A DNA stretch of 35,618 nt from Candidatus Bathyarchaeota archaeon. Lineage in GTDB: Archaea > Thermoproteota > Bathyarchaeia > Bathyarchaeales > Bathycorpusculaceae. The stretch lies in assembly GCA_018396955.1 (NCBI GenBank), contig JAGTQI010000008.1, positions 1 through 35,618 on the forward strand, written 5' to 3'. The notes beneath the pieces were generated by a model. The model did not search any database. It was not told the origin of the DNA and saw only the letters and a program-made list of their open reading frames with translations. The position numbers and the translations under genes are program-made. Shown piece by piece: positions 6,626 to 15,808 of the stretch (its first letter is position 1; every line of letters starts with the position of its first letter).

Positions 6626-8260
6626 TTGTCATCATCCGCATCAGCTGGAGTCCCGGTTCTCATATTAAAGGAAGGCTCAACCCGCTCGAGGGGTAGGGAA
6701 GCCCAACACACAAACATTATGGCTGCCCGCATTATAGCCGAAACAGTGAAAAGCTCTCTCGGCCCAAAGGGCATGGACAAGATGCTTGTGGACAGTTTCG
6801 GCGACGTGACAATAACTAGCGATGGCCGCACAATTTTGGATGAGATGGATGTTCAGCATCCAGCTGCCAAAATGATGGTTGAAGTGGCAAAAACACAGGA
6901 CAATGAGGCTGGAGACGGCACAACAACAGCCGTTATCTTAGCTGGGGAATTGCTTGCGAAGGCTGAAGAGCTTATAGGAAAGAACATTCATCCAACAATA
7001 ATAATTGATGGTTATAAGAAAGCCATGGAAAAATCCCTTGAAATTTTGGAGAAAATAGCCATACCAGTGGACCTAAACTCTCAGGAGTATTTGAGAAAAG
7101 CCGCCATGACTTCTATGGCAAGCAAGCTTGTCGCCGAGCATAGGGAATACCTCGCCGACTTGGCCGTTGGGGCAATTCTGCAAGTGGCGGAAAAAGAAGA
7201 CGGCAAATACAAAGTGGACGTAGACGACGTAAAGGTTGAGAAGAAGCCAGGCGAATCCGTTAGGGACACGATGCTCATAAACGGCATAGTCCTAGACAAG
7301 GAAGTCGTCCATTCAGGCATGCCCAAACGCGTGGAAAACGCAAAAATCGCCTTGCTGGACTGCCCATTGGAGATTGAGAAGACGGAGTTCGACGCAAAAA
7401 TAAATATTGAAAGCCCAGAGCAGATGGATGCCTTCTTAAGGCAAGAGGAAGCCATGCTAAAGGACATGGTGGAAAAGCTTGCTGCAGTAGGTGCAAATGT
7501 TGTGCTCTGCCAGAAGGGCATTGACGACATGGCACAGCACTTCTTGGCGAGAAAGGGCATTTTGGCGGTGAGGCGCATCAAGAAGTCGGATATGGAGAAG
7601 CTGGCAAAAGCTACTGGAGGCAAAATAATAACCAATTTAGACGACATGAGCCCCGCAGACCTGGGCTATGCAAGCCTTGTAGAGGAGCGGAAAATCGGCG
7701 ACGACAAAATGACCTTTGTTGAAGGATGCAAACACCCAAGGGCTGTCACCATCCTTATAAGGGGAGCGACGGAGCGTGTAGTGGAGGAGGCTGAACGCTC
7801 AGTGCATGACGCCCTATGCGTTGTCCGCGACATAGTCGAAGAGCCAAAAATCTTAGCTGGAGGAGGTGCCCCAGAACTAGAAATAGCCAGAGCCTTAAAG
7901 AAGTACGCTGAAACCCTTCCCGGAAGAGAACAACTAGCCGTTAAAAGTTTTGCAGAAGCCTTAGAAGCTATCCCGGCGACGCTGACTGAAAATGCTGGCT
8001 TAGACCCAATAGACATACTCTCAGAGCTGAGGGCAAAACACGAGAAGGGTGAAACATGGGCTGGAATCGAGGTACACTCCGGAAAAGTTCAGGACATGCG
8101 GGAAGCCGGGGTCTTTGAACCTATATCCGTCAAGAAGCAGGTGGTTAAGTCTGCAACTGAAGCAGCATCAATGATTCTGAAAATTGACGACGTTATAGCC
8201 GCTGGAAAGGCTAAAACTCCCCCGATGCCGCCTAAGGGTCCATCCGAAGGCGAATATTAG
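6626..8260 (+). CDS. ths: Thermosome subunit (group II chaperonin)
   Basis: 544 residues, normal for an archaeal CCT-type chaperonin that folds proteins in a double ring driven by ATP. The signature segments are all present: [13 protein letters not shown] near residue 45, [18 protein letters not shown], the nucleotide motif [15 protein letters not shown] near residue 95, and [15 protein letters not shown] near residue 410. The protein starts at TTG 6626 with AGGGGG 9-14 bases upstream, which fits the family N-terminus ([12 protein letters not shown]). The C-terminus ends [10 protein letters not shown] and lacks the usual Gly-Met-rich tail. The rpoK gene follows closely and is probably in the same transcript. 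Whether this is alpha or beta cannot be told from one subunit. Confidence 0.97.
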   Translation: MSSSASAGVPVLILKEGSTRSRGREAQHTNIMAARIIAETVKSSLGPKGMDKMLVDSFGDVTITSDGRTILDEMDVQHPAAKMMVEVAKTQDNEAGDGTTTAVILAGELLAKAEELIGKNIHPTIIIDGYKKAMEKSLEILEKIAIPVDLNSQEYLRKAAMTSMASKLVAEHREYLADLAVGAILQVAEKEDGKYKVDVDDVKVEKKPGESVRDTMLINGIVLDKEVVHSGMPKRVENAKIALLDCPLEIEKTEFDAKINIESPEQMDAFLRQEEAMLKDMVEKLAAVGANVVLCQKGIDDMAQHFLARKGILAVRRIKKSDMEKLAKATGGKIITNLDDMSPADLGYASLVEERKIGDDKMTFVEGCKHPRAVTILIRGATERVVEEAERSVHDALCVVRDIVEEPKILAGGGAPELEIARALKKYAETLPGREQLAVKSFAEALEAIPATLTENAGLDPIDILSELRAKHEKGETWAGIEVHSGKVQDMREAGVFEPISVKKQVVKSATEAASMILKIDDVIAAGKAKTPPMPPKGPSEGEY

Positions 8261-8302
8261 GCGCTGGGGAGTTAGAACACGTCTGGAAAAGAGAAGAAAA
8301 TC

Positions 8303-8545
8303 TTGATTGGTCCTCCAAGGCTTACGCGCTTCGAGAAAGCTAGAGTGGTTGGCGCAAGAGCCCTTCAAATATCCATGGGTGCCCCAATCCTTGTTGATGT
8401 CCCAGAAGGCTATTCAAGCCCAATAGACATAGCCCTAAAAGAGTTGGAGGCTGGCATACTGCCGATAACAATTAGGCGGACTCTTCCAGACGGCACTTAT
8501 CAGGATATCCCGCTCAAGTGGCTTCTTGAGGGAGAAAGGGAGTAG
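8303..8545 (+). CDS. rpoK: RNA polymerase subunit K (Rpo6)
   Basis: 80 residues with [20 protein letters not shown] and [20 protein letters not shown], the conserved core of archaeal Rpo6, homologous to eukaryotic RPB6 and bacterial omega. It helps assemble and hold the RNA polymerase clamp. The ORF-track start is TTG 8303. The frame extends up to an in-frame ACG at 8279 that sits seven bases after a good ggggag site, whereas TTG 8303 has only gagaag. The true start is therefore uncertain by eight residues. It follows the thermosome gene in the same direction. Confidence 0.95.
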   Translation: MIGPPRLTRFEKARVVGARALQISMGAPILVDVPEGYSSPIDIALKELEAGILPITIRRTLPDGTYQDIPLKWLLEGERE

Positions 8546-8555
8546 ACAATCTCTT

Positions 8556-9038
8556 TTAATATTTTTTTGTTTTTGCAAGCTCCTTTGCCGTTTCAAGGGT
8601 TTTCCTTATCCTTGTCCAGTGGGCCCCCTGCCAGTAGATTTGCCCGCATTTTGGACATTGCCAGAACTCGTTGTAGTAGGCGTATGTTGTTTCTTCAACC
8701 TTGTCTTTAACGTTTTCTTTTGATGTTGGCTTTACTTGGGTGTTGCATTTTGGACAGCGGGAGGCAGCCATGTTTATGTCTAGGCTTATGCCGAATTTAT
8801 TGGCTAGTTGCGCCAGCTTTTCAGCTTCTGTTTTGCCGTCCACATAGAAGGCTTGCACGCCCTTTGCCGTGGCTTGTTGGTACAGCTCTAAATCCCTTGT
8901 CAGGAGTATACGTTTCTCCCTTTTTGCTATGGCAATCAGTTGCGCGTCATCCAGCTTGTTCGAGTATTTCACGTTGTATCCCAGCATCCTAAGCCAACGG
9001 GTGAGTTTTCCAAGCATGCCATCAACAATGAATTTCAA
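8556..9038 (-). CDS. Mut7-C RNase-fold protein with C-terminal zinc ribbon
   Basis: I start this at TTG 9038, not the ATG at 9089. That TTG overlaps the pyrC stop as TTGA, has gggag upstream, and gives the family N-terminus (KFIVDGMLGKLTRWLRMLGY). The core is the Mut7-C domain (formerly DUF82), a PIN-like nuclease fold with acidic residues at VDGML, KLDDAQLI and LLTRDLEL. Then comes a zinc ribbon with CPKCN and CPKCGQIYWQG. The family is predicted to cut RNA. It is the last gene of the rtcA/FAU-1/pyrC operon, an RNA-processing setting that supports this. It is convergent with rpoK, 10 bases apart. Confidence 0.88.
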   Translation of the reverse strand: MKFIVDGMLGKLTRWLRMLGYNVKYSNKLDDAQLIAIAKREKRILLTRDLELYQQATAKGVQAFYVDGKTEAEKLAQLANKFGISLDINMAASRCPKCNTQVKPTSKENVKDKVEETTYAYYNEFWQCPKCGQIYWQGAHWTRIRKTLETAKELAKTKKY

Positions 9039-10399
9039 GGTTCGTTTACGCTCCCGGTTTTTGCTTGAGCTTTGATTATTTTTCCGCATCCGGGTTTAGC
9101 CACTATTTCGCCTTCATCCATAACTAGTTTTCCACCTACAAAAGTTTTGACAACCATGCCCTTGACGCTTTTACCGTCGAAGGGTGAAAACTTCGCCTTA
9201 GAATGAAAACGAGAAGCATCGATTCGGAACTCCCTTTCCAAATCAACAGCCACCAAGTCGGCTCTAAAACCCTCCTTTAAGCTCCCAAAGCCCTTTAACC
9301 CAAAGATTCTCGATGGATCCTCCCCCATGAGCCTAACAATTTCGGCTATGCTAAGCCTTCCAGCATTCACCTCTGAAAGCAGTAATGGGAGGGTTGTTTC
9401 AAGTCCAGGGATGCCAACATTAACATTCCAAACGCTGTCGGCACTTTTCTCTGCCAGAGTGTGGGGTGCATGGTCTGAGCCAACAACGTCAACCCAACCG
9501 TTTTTTAAGCCTTCCCATAGGGCTTTGGTGTGGTTTTCGCTTCGAAGCGGAGGCATTGTTAGGGCTAATGCTCCCACACGCTTCAAATCTTCACGGGACA
9601 AGAGCAAGTGGTGCGGCGTAACCTCGCATGTTACTGGTAACCCAGCCTTTTTCGCTTCAACCAGTAGGTTTAGGCTTTGCTTTGTGCTTATGTGGCAGAA
9701 GTGCACCCGCGCCCTTGCCTCTCCAGCTATCTTTAGCACACGTTTAACTGCTTCAGCCTCAACCCTTTCAGAATGCGCCTCAAGAAAAGCCTCGACATCA
9801 CTTTTGCCTTCCCGCCTAAGCCTTTCTTCAACACTTTTAATTATGCCCTTGTCTTCGGCATGTATAGCAATCGGAATTCTTGAAGCCACTTTTTTGAAGG
9901 CTTTCGCAAGCGCATTGTCATCTTCTATGTTTAGTCCTCCCACTTGCTCACTTAGGAAAAGCTTGAAAGCCACTGCGCCGGCGCCAATTATCTCGTCTAT
10001 TTCATGTAGGCTTTTCGGGAACTCAGAGTAGAAGCCCACATTAACCAAAATCTTTTCCTCGGCTTTTTCCATCCTATTCTTCAGTGTTTCAGCGCTCATA
10101 GTGACTGGGCTGTTGTTAGGCATGTCCAAGACTGTCGTGAAACCGCCAGCCGCGGCGGCTGCCGTGCCGCTGTGGAAGTCTTCTTTGTAGGCTTTGCCCT
10201 CATCCCTCAGATGCACATGAACGTCAATCAAGCCTGGCAGAACAAGAAGCCCCTTAAGGCTGATTTCGGCTTCAGCCTTAGGCATCTGCTGTTCTTTTCC
10301 GATTTTCATTATTTTGCCATTTTTGATGGCTAGGCAGCACTCTGTAACTGTACCGTTCACGTAGGCTTTTAGGTCTTTTAATACAAGTTCAGCTTTCAA
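9035..10399 (-). CDS. pyrC: Dihydroorotase
   Basis: 454 residues, the class I size. Dihydroorotase closes carbamoyl-aspartate to dihydroorotate, step three of pyrimidine synthesis, in the cytoplasm. Zinc and catalytic residues are visible: DVHVHLRDE near residue 60, the lysine that is normally carbamylated in AVAFKLFLSE, His in IAIHAED, His in VHFCHIST, and Asp in GSDHAPHTL. It starts at TTG 10399, 35 bases after FAU-1 ends, and its stop overlaps the Mut7-C start by four bases. The only other pyrimidine synthesis gene in the window, pyrF, lies about 8 kb away on the same strand. An allantoinase or hydantoinase is less likely given the LRD motif and context. Confidence 0.95.
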   Translation of the reverse strand: MKAELVLKDLKAYVNGTVTECCLAIKNGKIMKIGKEQQMPKAEAEISLKGLLVLPGLIDVHVHLRDEGKAYKEDFHSGTAAAAAGGFTTVLDMPNNSPVTMSAETLKNRMEKAEEKILVNVGFYSEFPKSLHEIDEIIGAGAVAFKLFLSEQVGGLNIEDDNALAKAFKKVASRIPIAIHAEDKGIIKSVEERLRREGKSDVEAFLEAHSERVEAEAVKRVLKIAGEARARVHFCHISTKQSLNLLVEAKKAGLPVTCEVTPHHLLLSREDLKRVGALALTMPPLRSENHTKALWEGLKNGWVDVVGSDHAPHTLAEKSADSVWNVNVGIPGLETTLPLLLSEVNAGRLSIAEIVRLMGEDPSRIFGLKGFGSLKEGFRADLVAVDLEREFRIDASRFHSKAKFSPFDGKSVKGMVVKTFVGGKLVMDEGEIVAKPGCGKIIKAQAKTGSVNEP

Positions 10400-10434
10400 C
10401 TTTCCACTCTTGGCTGGAAAATAAATGCGGGAAG

Positions 10435-11859
10435 CTAAATAAATTTAGCCGAAAACTTCTCAACGAAGCTTTTTTCGGTTACCGCTGCAACAACACCTTT
10501 AACCTTCTCAAAAAGCGCCTCGCTTACAATACCTTTTTCTAGAGCTTTTTCAAGCTTTTCCATATCCACAACCTTTGTATCGCCGTTTGAGCGGATGCAA
10601 ACGTCCACTTCCAAGTCTACATAGCGCACCGCGTTTGGGTAGACCTCCACCGGCGTGTTGATGTTTATGTAGGCGCCTTTCCAACGTCCATTCTTCGAGA
10701 AGTAGTTGGTTATTATGTACCATTCGCCAAGCTTTGTTTGGCTTACTGCCTTATCGTCAGCCTCTTTGGCAACGCCTAAACCGTCGTAAAAGCCGTCTGC
10801 TTTAATGGTTCTGATGTATTTTAGCTCTTGGCTGTTTATGGTATCTATTTTTGCTTGTCCAAGATGAAAGACTGCGCCGCTGAATTTAACATGCTCTACA
10901 TCAACCGTTGAGCCTTCCTCTGGGAATTCTGTCCGAACATGCTCTTTTAGAAGTTTTTCAACCTCGCTTTTGTTTTGTCCCTTTTCTAGGAGTTTTTCAG
11001 CCATTTCTAGGGCTGCTGAAACCTTGCCACCACAGCTTTTGTAGAAGTGGTGTCCATCAATGGTTGGCGAAACAGAGGCTCTCAACGTGTCCAATTTTGC
11101 TTTTGAAAGGCTTGGAAACTCAACATCCATAAAATGTAAGCCTTCAACAATTAGGGCTGGTGCTTCAACTGAAGATGCTGATCTTTCTAAGGCTTTAGCT
11201 TTCTCGCAAAGTTTCGCCACTTCATCTTCTAAAAATGTTTTTGATGATTGGGCGGCTGGTTCCCGCCAAATTATTCCCCAACCTTCAGGTGCTAGCTTTT
11301 TTCCGAGCGCGTAAAGCTCAGCCCTTTTGTTTATATCCCTTATTTTTAGGCTTACACCGCCGTTGCTTTTCTGCGTTAGTATAGCGTAGTTTCCAACAAT
11401 CTTTAGTTGGGTTGTTAAAAATGGAGTTTTTCTTCCGATGTGTTTTCTTGCAACTTGGACTATTACGGTGTTTTGATTTTGGCTTTCTCTTGGGGCTTCA
11501 TTTCTTGGGAGAACGCCAACAACGTCTTCGCTTATTTTGACTTGAAATGTGCCGTTGCTTTCGCCTATAATTATGCCTTTGTATATGCCATCCACACTTA
11601 TGTTCCATTTTCTTGTTATAACATCTTCAAATGTGGAGTGTAATATTTTTTGGAGGGTTTTTGTGGCTTCTGGCGTGCCTAGCGCCACCACTCCTTGAAG
11701 GTCGTGTCTATCCTTTATTTTTAGATCTGGGGGCTCGTTGTTGTCCGGTATGCCAAACCGCACCTTTATGGTCTGGGATGGCTGGACTATTTGGAAGCCG
11801 TTTTCCAATAACAGCTTTGTTAGGGCTGTTGTGTATATTCCCCTAACCTTGGCTCTCAA
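10435..11859 (-). CDS. fau-1: RNase FAU-1 family (RNase E/G-like plus DUF402)
   Basis: 474 residues, matching the archaeal FAU-1 family. The N-terminal half has an S1-like RNA-binding region (VDGIYKGIIIGESNGTFQV ... VVGVLPRNEAP). The C-terminal part is a DUF402 domain (about residues 330-460, with GEWYIITNYF and VRYVDLEVDVCI). FAU-1 proteins bind AU-rich RNA and have been linked to 5S rRNA precursor cleavage. The start is TTG 11859, two bases after the rtcA stop, so translation is probably coupled to rtcA. Its place between rtcA and a PIN-like nuclease gene suggests an RNA-end-processing operon. Confidence 0.88.
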   Translation of the reverse strand: MRAKVRGIYTTALTKLLLENGFQIVQPSQTIKVRFGIPDNNEPPDLKIKDRHDLQGVVALGTPEATKTLQKILHSTFEDVITRKWNISVDGIYKGIIIGESNGTFQVKISEDVVGVLPRNEAPRESQNQNTVIVQVARKHIGRKTPFLTTQLKIVGNYAILTQKSNGGVSLKIRDINKRAELYALGKKLAPEGWGIIWREPAAQSSKTFLEDEVAKLCEKAKALERSASSVEAPALIVEGLHFMDVEFPSLSKAKLDTLRASVSPTIDGHHFYKSCGGKVSAALEMAEKLLEKGQNKSEVEKLLKEHVRTEFPEEGSTVDVEHVKFSGAVFHLGQAKIDTINSQELKYIRTIKADGFYDGLGVAKEADDKAVSQTKLGEWYIITNYFSKNGRWKGAYININTPVEVYPNAVRYVDLEVDVCIRSNGDTKVVDMEKLEKALEKGIVSEALFEKVKGVVAAVTEKSFVEKFSAKFI

Positions 11860-11861
11860 GG

Positions 11862-12899
11862 CTAGCCGACCTTCTCAACCTTGTAAAGCCCATTAACACG
11901 CTTAACATTGAATTTTACGCCTAAGAGGGTTTCAGCCAGCCAAATGTTCGTCTCCAAATGATCTGAAAGCGCTCTTGCTAAGTAGGCTGACCTGTCCTTG
12001 GCTAATGCCACGTATGGAATAAGCATGTCAGCCAAATGCACATCAACAGTAGCTTTAGAAGAAATTTCGGCGTGAAGTTTTTCAGCGGCTTCAACCCCAA
12101 CAGTCTCACTTGTTTTTCCAAGCTCCCCGATGGAGTCTGCGCCAACCACTACGCCCTTGTCAGTTTCAGTCCAAAGAACTAGGGAGCTCCCCTTTTGAAG
12201 TGAATTAGACCTGTCATTGACAATTTGAATTTCAGCCTTCAACCCAAAGCGTTCAAGGTATTTGTTTGCGGCTATTGCTTGGCGTTCAGCCACCCGCCTA
12301 TCTGCCAAAAAAGTGCAGACGGAAACGCCCTTAACGTTTTTTATGTTGCCGAAATCTTCTAGACATAGGGGTGTAAGCTCCTTGCAAGGCTCAACCGTTA
12401 GGGTTGCCTCCCCCATGCCCTTCGGGTAATAGCCATACTTGTGGACGGTTATTTCAGCGTTTATGCCCATCCGCTTCAAAACTGGCAGAAAAACAAACCG
12501 CAAATAGTTTATCGTTGGTGAGTGGGAAACATCTGTTCCACCCTTTAAGATGTGAAGGCGGACACTGCTTTTTGCGAAAATGCAGATGGGCAGAACGGTC
12601 ATAATTAGCATGGGTATGCTCCCAGCAGTGCCGATCTCAGCCTCAAAAATACCGCCTTTAACTTCATTTGGCGTGAACCAGAGTTCCCGAGAGTTTAAAA
12701 CAGCTCCTCTAACTTCGGCATCGCAAAGTTTAGCCGCTGTTAAAACAGCCTCTAAATGTTGTGGTCTCAAGCCGGGCTGTGGTCTGTTTTGGCGTATGTT
12801 GTATATGTGGAGGGGCTGTCCAAGAATGGAAGCTAGGGCTACCGAAAGCCTTAGTATTGTTCCGCTTCCGCTTTTTTGGCTTCCATCAATCTCAATCAA
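11862..12899 (-). CDS. rtcA: RNA 3'-terminal phosphate cyclase
   Basis: 345 residues. The start IEIDGSQKSGSGTILRLSVA, the QNRPQPGLRPQHL segment, LKGGTDVSHSPTINY and the C-terminal VDVHLADMLIPYVALA (with the His that becomes adenylylated) are the family hallmarks. The enzyme uses ATP to convert RNA 3'-phosphates to 2',3'-cyclic phosphates. TTG 12899 is the start. It is the first gene of the minus-strand operon leading to FAU-1, pyrC and Mut7-C, and is divergent from the plus-strand gene at 13002. No RtcB ligase gene is in the window. Confidence 0.96.
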   Translation of the reverse strand: MIEIDGSQKSGSGTILRLSVALASILGQPLHIYNIRQNRPQPGLRPQHLEAVLTAAKLCDAEVRGAVLNSRELWFTPNEVKGGIFEAEIGTAGSIPMLIMTVLPICIFAKSSVRLHILKGGTDVSHSPTINYLRFVFLPVLKRMGINAEITVHKYGYYPKGMGEATLTVEPCKELTPLCLEDFGNIKNVKGVSVCTFLADRRVAERQAIAANKYLERFGLKAEIQIVNDRSNSLQKGSSLVLWTETDKGVVVGADSIGELGKTSETVGVEAAEKLHAEISSKATVDVHLADMLIPYVALAKDRSAYLARALSDHLETNIWLAETLLGVKFNVKRVNGLYKVEKVG

Positions 12900-13001
12900 C
12901 CGTGGACCAGCCCCTTTCCCTGACGCTGCCGCGGGCTTTCACAGACAATAATTAAATACAGCTATATGGGTATTAAGCATTTGAAGAGCGTGAACCAAAC
13001 C

Positions 13002-13409
13002 ATGAGCACTGAGAAGGAGCACATCCAAAAACTCGCAGAAAAAGTAGACGAACTTCTCGTGGTTTTAAACAACATAGCAGAAGACCTACGAATAGTTTCA
13101 GCATCGCTAAGGTCCATAGCCGTTTCACAACTTGCCCAACCAACGCCAGCACCGGCAACGCCAGCTCCAGAAAAGCCTGAAGCAGAAAAACCCCTAGATA
13201 TCGATGACGTTAAAATGATGTTCCCGGAAGATCTGGAAGGGCTCTTAAACTTCGAGGACAAAGGCGAATACATCAAAATCACACCCCGCCAGTACCTAGG
13301 CGCCGAAAACTTTGCAAAAATAGCCCAAATAGCCAGAGGAGCCGGAGGAGACTACATAAGCGCCGGAAAGGAAAGCCACTTCCGCATACCAAAAAAGAGA
13401 TCTGGCTAA
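13002..13409 (+). CDS. Coiled-coil protein with Pro/Ala linker, unknown function
   Basis: I choose ATG 13002 over the track start 12966 because the TATA-like attaaata at about 12951 predicts transcription near 12978. The first 45 residues form a helix with coiled-coil pattern ([20 protein letters not shown]). A linker rich in Pro and Ala follows ([18 protein letters not shown]). The last 65 residues are a compact basic domain ([20 protein letters not shown] ... SHFRIPKK). I know no function for it. The domain could bind nucleic acid, judging by its charge. It ends in a four-base convergent overlap with acylphosphatase. Confidence 0.75.
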   Translation: MSTEKEHIQKLAEKVDELLVVLNNIAEDLRIVSASLRSIAVSQLAQPTPAPATPAPEKPEAEKPLDIDDVKMMFPEDLEGLLNFEDKGEYIKITPRQYLGAENFAKIAQIARGAGGDYISAGKESHFRIPKKRSG

Positions 13410-13681
13410 TATCTTATTTCGAAGTCTTGAAACTCGCCAGTATAATTCTCCCACAGCACATCCACTTTCGTGACTTTTGCACCGGGCGGCCCACGCCTAC
13501 AAAAATCTATAAGCTCTTTTACAGCCTCTTCTTCACCTTCAAAGATAGCCTCAACCCTGCCGTCTGGAAGGTTTCGAACCCAACCCTTAACACCTCGCAG
13601 CCTAGCCTCCCTTTTAGTTTCATATCTAAAAAACACTCCTTGAACACGCCCGCTTACAAAAATGTGCGCCCTAACTTTCAT
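13406..13681 (-). CDS. acyP: Acylphosphatase
   Basis: 91 residues, the standard size. It has the phosphate loop [14 protein letters not shown] with the catalytic Arg and, further on, [20 protein letters not shown] with the catalytic Asn. These enzymes hydrolyse acyl phosphates such as carbamoyl phosphate and 1,3-bisphosphoglycerate. It starts at an ATG and ends in a four-base tail-to-tail overlap with the coiled-coil gene. All catalytic residues are intact. Confidence 0.96.
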   Translation of the reverse strand: MKVRAHIFVSGRVQGVFFRYETKREARLRGVKGWVRNLPDGRVEAIFEGEEEAVKELIDFCRRGPPGAKVTKVDVLWENYTGEFQDFEIRY

Positions 13682-13832
13682 AGTGCCTTATCCACCATTT
13701 CGCAAAATTTTACAATATCTTAACCGTTTTATGACTTTCACTTTAACTTAACTCTCTCTGCGAGGTGGTTTTGTCGTTGCACCGCTTGCTTTTAAAAGAG
13801 TGAACGCCAACCGCTTTTTGGAGGCTTAACCT

Positions 13833-14168
13833 TTGCTGGAAGACAGTTGTGGAAGATTATTGGTTTACATTTCAAGCATGAGCAAACGCAAGGAAAGGCT
13901 AAAGACTGTGAGCACAGCTGTTGAGAAGACTGCCAGAATGTTGAATTTGGATGTTGAGGTTATCGCCTTAAAGAACGTAAACGTTCCAATTTATGTCTAT
14001 TATAAAGATGGCGAAAGCGAGCCTGTTCCAATTTACTGCGACAGAGAAAGAGAGGATAGCACAGAAAAAGTTTGCACAGCATTGAGGAGCATGATGTTTG
14101 TTTTATCCTTTCATCCAAAATATTCGGCTTTAAGAAAAATTAGAAAGGAGATTATCCGCTTTTCCTAA
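13833..14168 (+). CDS. Small conserved-looking hypothetical protein
   Basis: 111 residues from TTG 13833, supported by ggagg about eight bases upstream; ATG 13878 would be the alternative. It is mixed alpha/beta, with a strand-like VEVIALKNVNVPIYVYY, an acidic turn (DGESEPVPIYCDREREDSTE) and a helical end. Family not recognised. It overlaps the convergent 14152-14484 gene by 17 bases. A short uORF (TTG 13771 to TGA 13803) with its own gaggtgg lies just upstream and may be chance. Confidence 0.65.
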   Translation: MLEDSCGRLLVYISSMSKRKERLKTVSTAVEKTARMLNLDVEVIALKNVNVPIYVYYKDGESEPVPIYCDREREDSTEKVCTALRSMMFVLSFHPKYSALRKIRKEIIRFS

Positions 14169-14484
14169 ACTTTATTGACTGATTTTCAAGGGTTATCTCA
14201 TAAATCTGGTTAACATCGAAGTCTATGCCTAAACTCTCATATTCCTGCTCTGTTAGGAAAAGGATTATTTTTGGGATTGCGAACTGCACTCGTCCCGGAA
14301 AGATTGGCAGTTGCTGTTGAAGAGCTTGCAGTACATCCTGCACGACTTTCGCCTCCTCGGTTTGAGGTCTAATGGCAAACTGTGGTACTGGGCGTTCTTC
14401 AACAAGCTCTATGCGTTTCCCAAGGTTTCCATCAATGTCGCGAATAGACTCAATCTTGTTTACTCTAACGCGAAACATACCCAT
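14152..14484 (-). CDS. Hypothetical protein, possible arcadin-1-like domain
   Basis: 110 residues from ATG 14484. The layout is an N-terminal beta strand (FRVRVNKIESIRD), a conserved-looking ERPVPQFAI segment, a Gln-rich helix (VQDVLQALQQQLP) and a closing IILFLTEQEYESLG plus EITLENQSIKF. The middle and end recall arcadin-1, the small partner of the archaeal actin crenactin, but I recall that family only loosely and no crenactin gene is nearby. Function unproven. A short DNA- or nucleotide-binding domain is also possible. Confidence 0.6.
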   Translation of the reverse strand: MGMFRVRVNKIESIRDIDGNLGKRIELVEERPVPQFAIRPQTEEAKVVQDVLQALQQQLPIFPGRVQFAIPKIILFLTEQEYESLGIDFDVNQIYEITLENQSIKFRKSG

Positions 14485-14529
14485 CCACCCTAGAAAAGAA
14501 GGGCACGGCTATTTAGGGTTTTAGAGCAG

Positions 14530-14537
14530 TTTATATT
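14530..14537 (+). promoter_or_regulatory. TATA box of the first MFS gene
   Basis: TTTATATT about 35 bases before the TTG start at 14569. Transcription would start near 14560, giving a nearly leaderless mRNA; no ribosome-binding site is visible, which agrees. Confidence 0.5.
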
Positions 14538-14568
14538 TGTTGAATACGTTTTTGAAGTACGATTTCAG

Positions 14569-15804
14569 TTGTGGAATAAAATCAAGAGGGAATTTGCTTT
14601 CATACGGGGAAATTTTCTAGTGCTTCTTCTAAGCTACCTTCTATTCAATTTTGGTTATGCCATGACAACACCATTTGAATCGCCGTTCATAGAAAGCCTT
14701 GGAGCTACGCCTGCTGTAATAGGTGTTATCGGCGCCGTAGGCTCTATCATCTTATTCCTTGTCCGAATTCCAGGAAGTTATATGGCGGACAAACATGGAA
14801 GAAGACAAATAATTGTGACGATGACTTACGGTGTTGTCTTAGCAAATATCTTTTTCATTTTAGCTTATAACTGGATTTTTTACGCTCTAGGGGTGGTCAT
14901 CACAAACGTGTGTCTAATTTATCAGTCAGCCCTTGAAGCAATTGAGGCGGACTCGCTTCCACCTGAAAAGCGTGGTTTCGGGTACGCCGCCTTTAGAGTT
15001 TTGCCATTTCTGCCTTCAATATTTTCACCGTTAATTGCCGGAGCCATAATAAGTCGATTCTCCATAGACCCCGGAATGCGCATAATTTACGCTATCGTGC
15101 TCACTGTTGGTCTAGTTGCTGCTCTATTGCGTCATGCCTTTCTTAAAGAAACATTAAAAGAGCCAAAAGCCATCAGTGTGAAAGAGCTTAAGTTGGCGCT
15201 TAAGGACTCTGTTAGAGAAATTTTCGCTTCATGGGCGCTCATGCCTAGAAGTTTAGTTTTTCTCTTATTGTCAACTTTGATTGTGGCGTTCACGGACCCC
15301 TTCTTTTATCGTTTTGGCTCCCTTTATGTTTTGCAGGTCGTTGGGCTAAGTGAGATGGAGTGGAGTGCGGTAAACGCAATAAACCTAATGATAATGCTCA
15401 CGGTTGGACTTTTCTTCGGCAAGGCCATAGATGTTTTTGGAAGAAAGAAGGCCCTAATATTAGCCCACCTAATCTTCACGCCAACAACGGTTTTCTTCAT
15501 CCTCTCTAAAAGTTTTTTTATGCTTGGCATAGTTTACGCGTTCTTCGCCATAGCCTCTGTTCTTTTTGGTCCGGCAACAGCAGCATTACAAGCAGATATA
15601 GTTCCAAAAAAGATGAGAGGAAGAATAATGGGAAGTACAGGCGCCCTTTTTATCCTTGCCACTGCTTTTGGCTCTTTTGTAGGAGGAATACTATACGAAA
15701 AAATAGGTCCCACAGCTCCCTTTCTATTATGCGTCCCGTTAGATGTGGCTGCCCTACTTATAGTCTTATTCAAGGTTAAGGAACCGGATAAAAAGGAGGC
15801 TTGA
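14569..15804 (+). CDS. MFS transporter, intact copy
   Basis: 411 residues with about 12 hydrophobic spans, so an inner-membrane major facilitator. The loop between spans 2 and 3 has the family motif A (YMADKHGRRQIIV), and a second copy between spans 8 and 9 reads IDVFGRKKALI. Start TTG 14569 has a TATA box at the right distance. Substrate unknown; the family includes many drug and sugar exporters. It is a paralogue of the damaged MFS gene at 24947-26175 and serves as the template showing what is broken there. It ends four bases from the convergent guaAB stop. Confidence 0.9.
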   Translation: MWNKIKREFAFIRGNFLVLLLSYLLFNFGYAMTTPFESPFIESLGATPAVIGVIGAVGSIILFLVRIPGSYMADKHGRRQIIVTMTYGVVLANIFFILAYNWIFYALGVVITNVCLIYQSALEAIEADSLPPEKRGFGYAAFRVLPFLPSIFSPLIAGAIISRFSIDPGMRIIYAIVLTVGLVAALLRHAFLKETLKEPKAISVKELKLALKDSVREIFASWALMPRSLVFLLLSTLIVAFTDPFFYRFGSLYVLQVVGLSEMEWSAVNAINLMIMLTVGLFFGKAIDVFGRKKALILAHLIFTPTTVFFILSKSFFMLGIVYAFFAIASVLFGPATAALQADIVPKKMRGRIMGSTGALFILATAFGSFVGGILYEKIGPTAPFLLCVPLDVAALLIVLFKVKEPDKKEA

Positions 15805-15808
15805 ACGC

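Noticed and set aside
7081-7647. 188-residue minus-strand ORF inside the thermosome gene
   Set aside because: An antisense shadow of a strongly conserved chaperonin.
9327-10031. 234-residue plus-strand ORF opposite pyrC
   Set aside because: A shadow of the dihydroorotase gene, whose motifs are unambiguous; Ser-rich composition is typical of antisense frames.
13771-13803. Ten-codon uORF with gaggtgg before the 13833 gene
   Set aside because: Its product is trivial and the main gene has its own ggagg; no coupling is visible.
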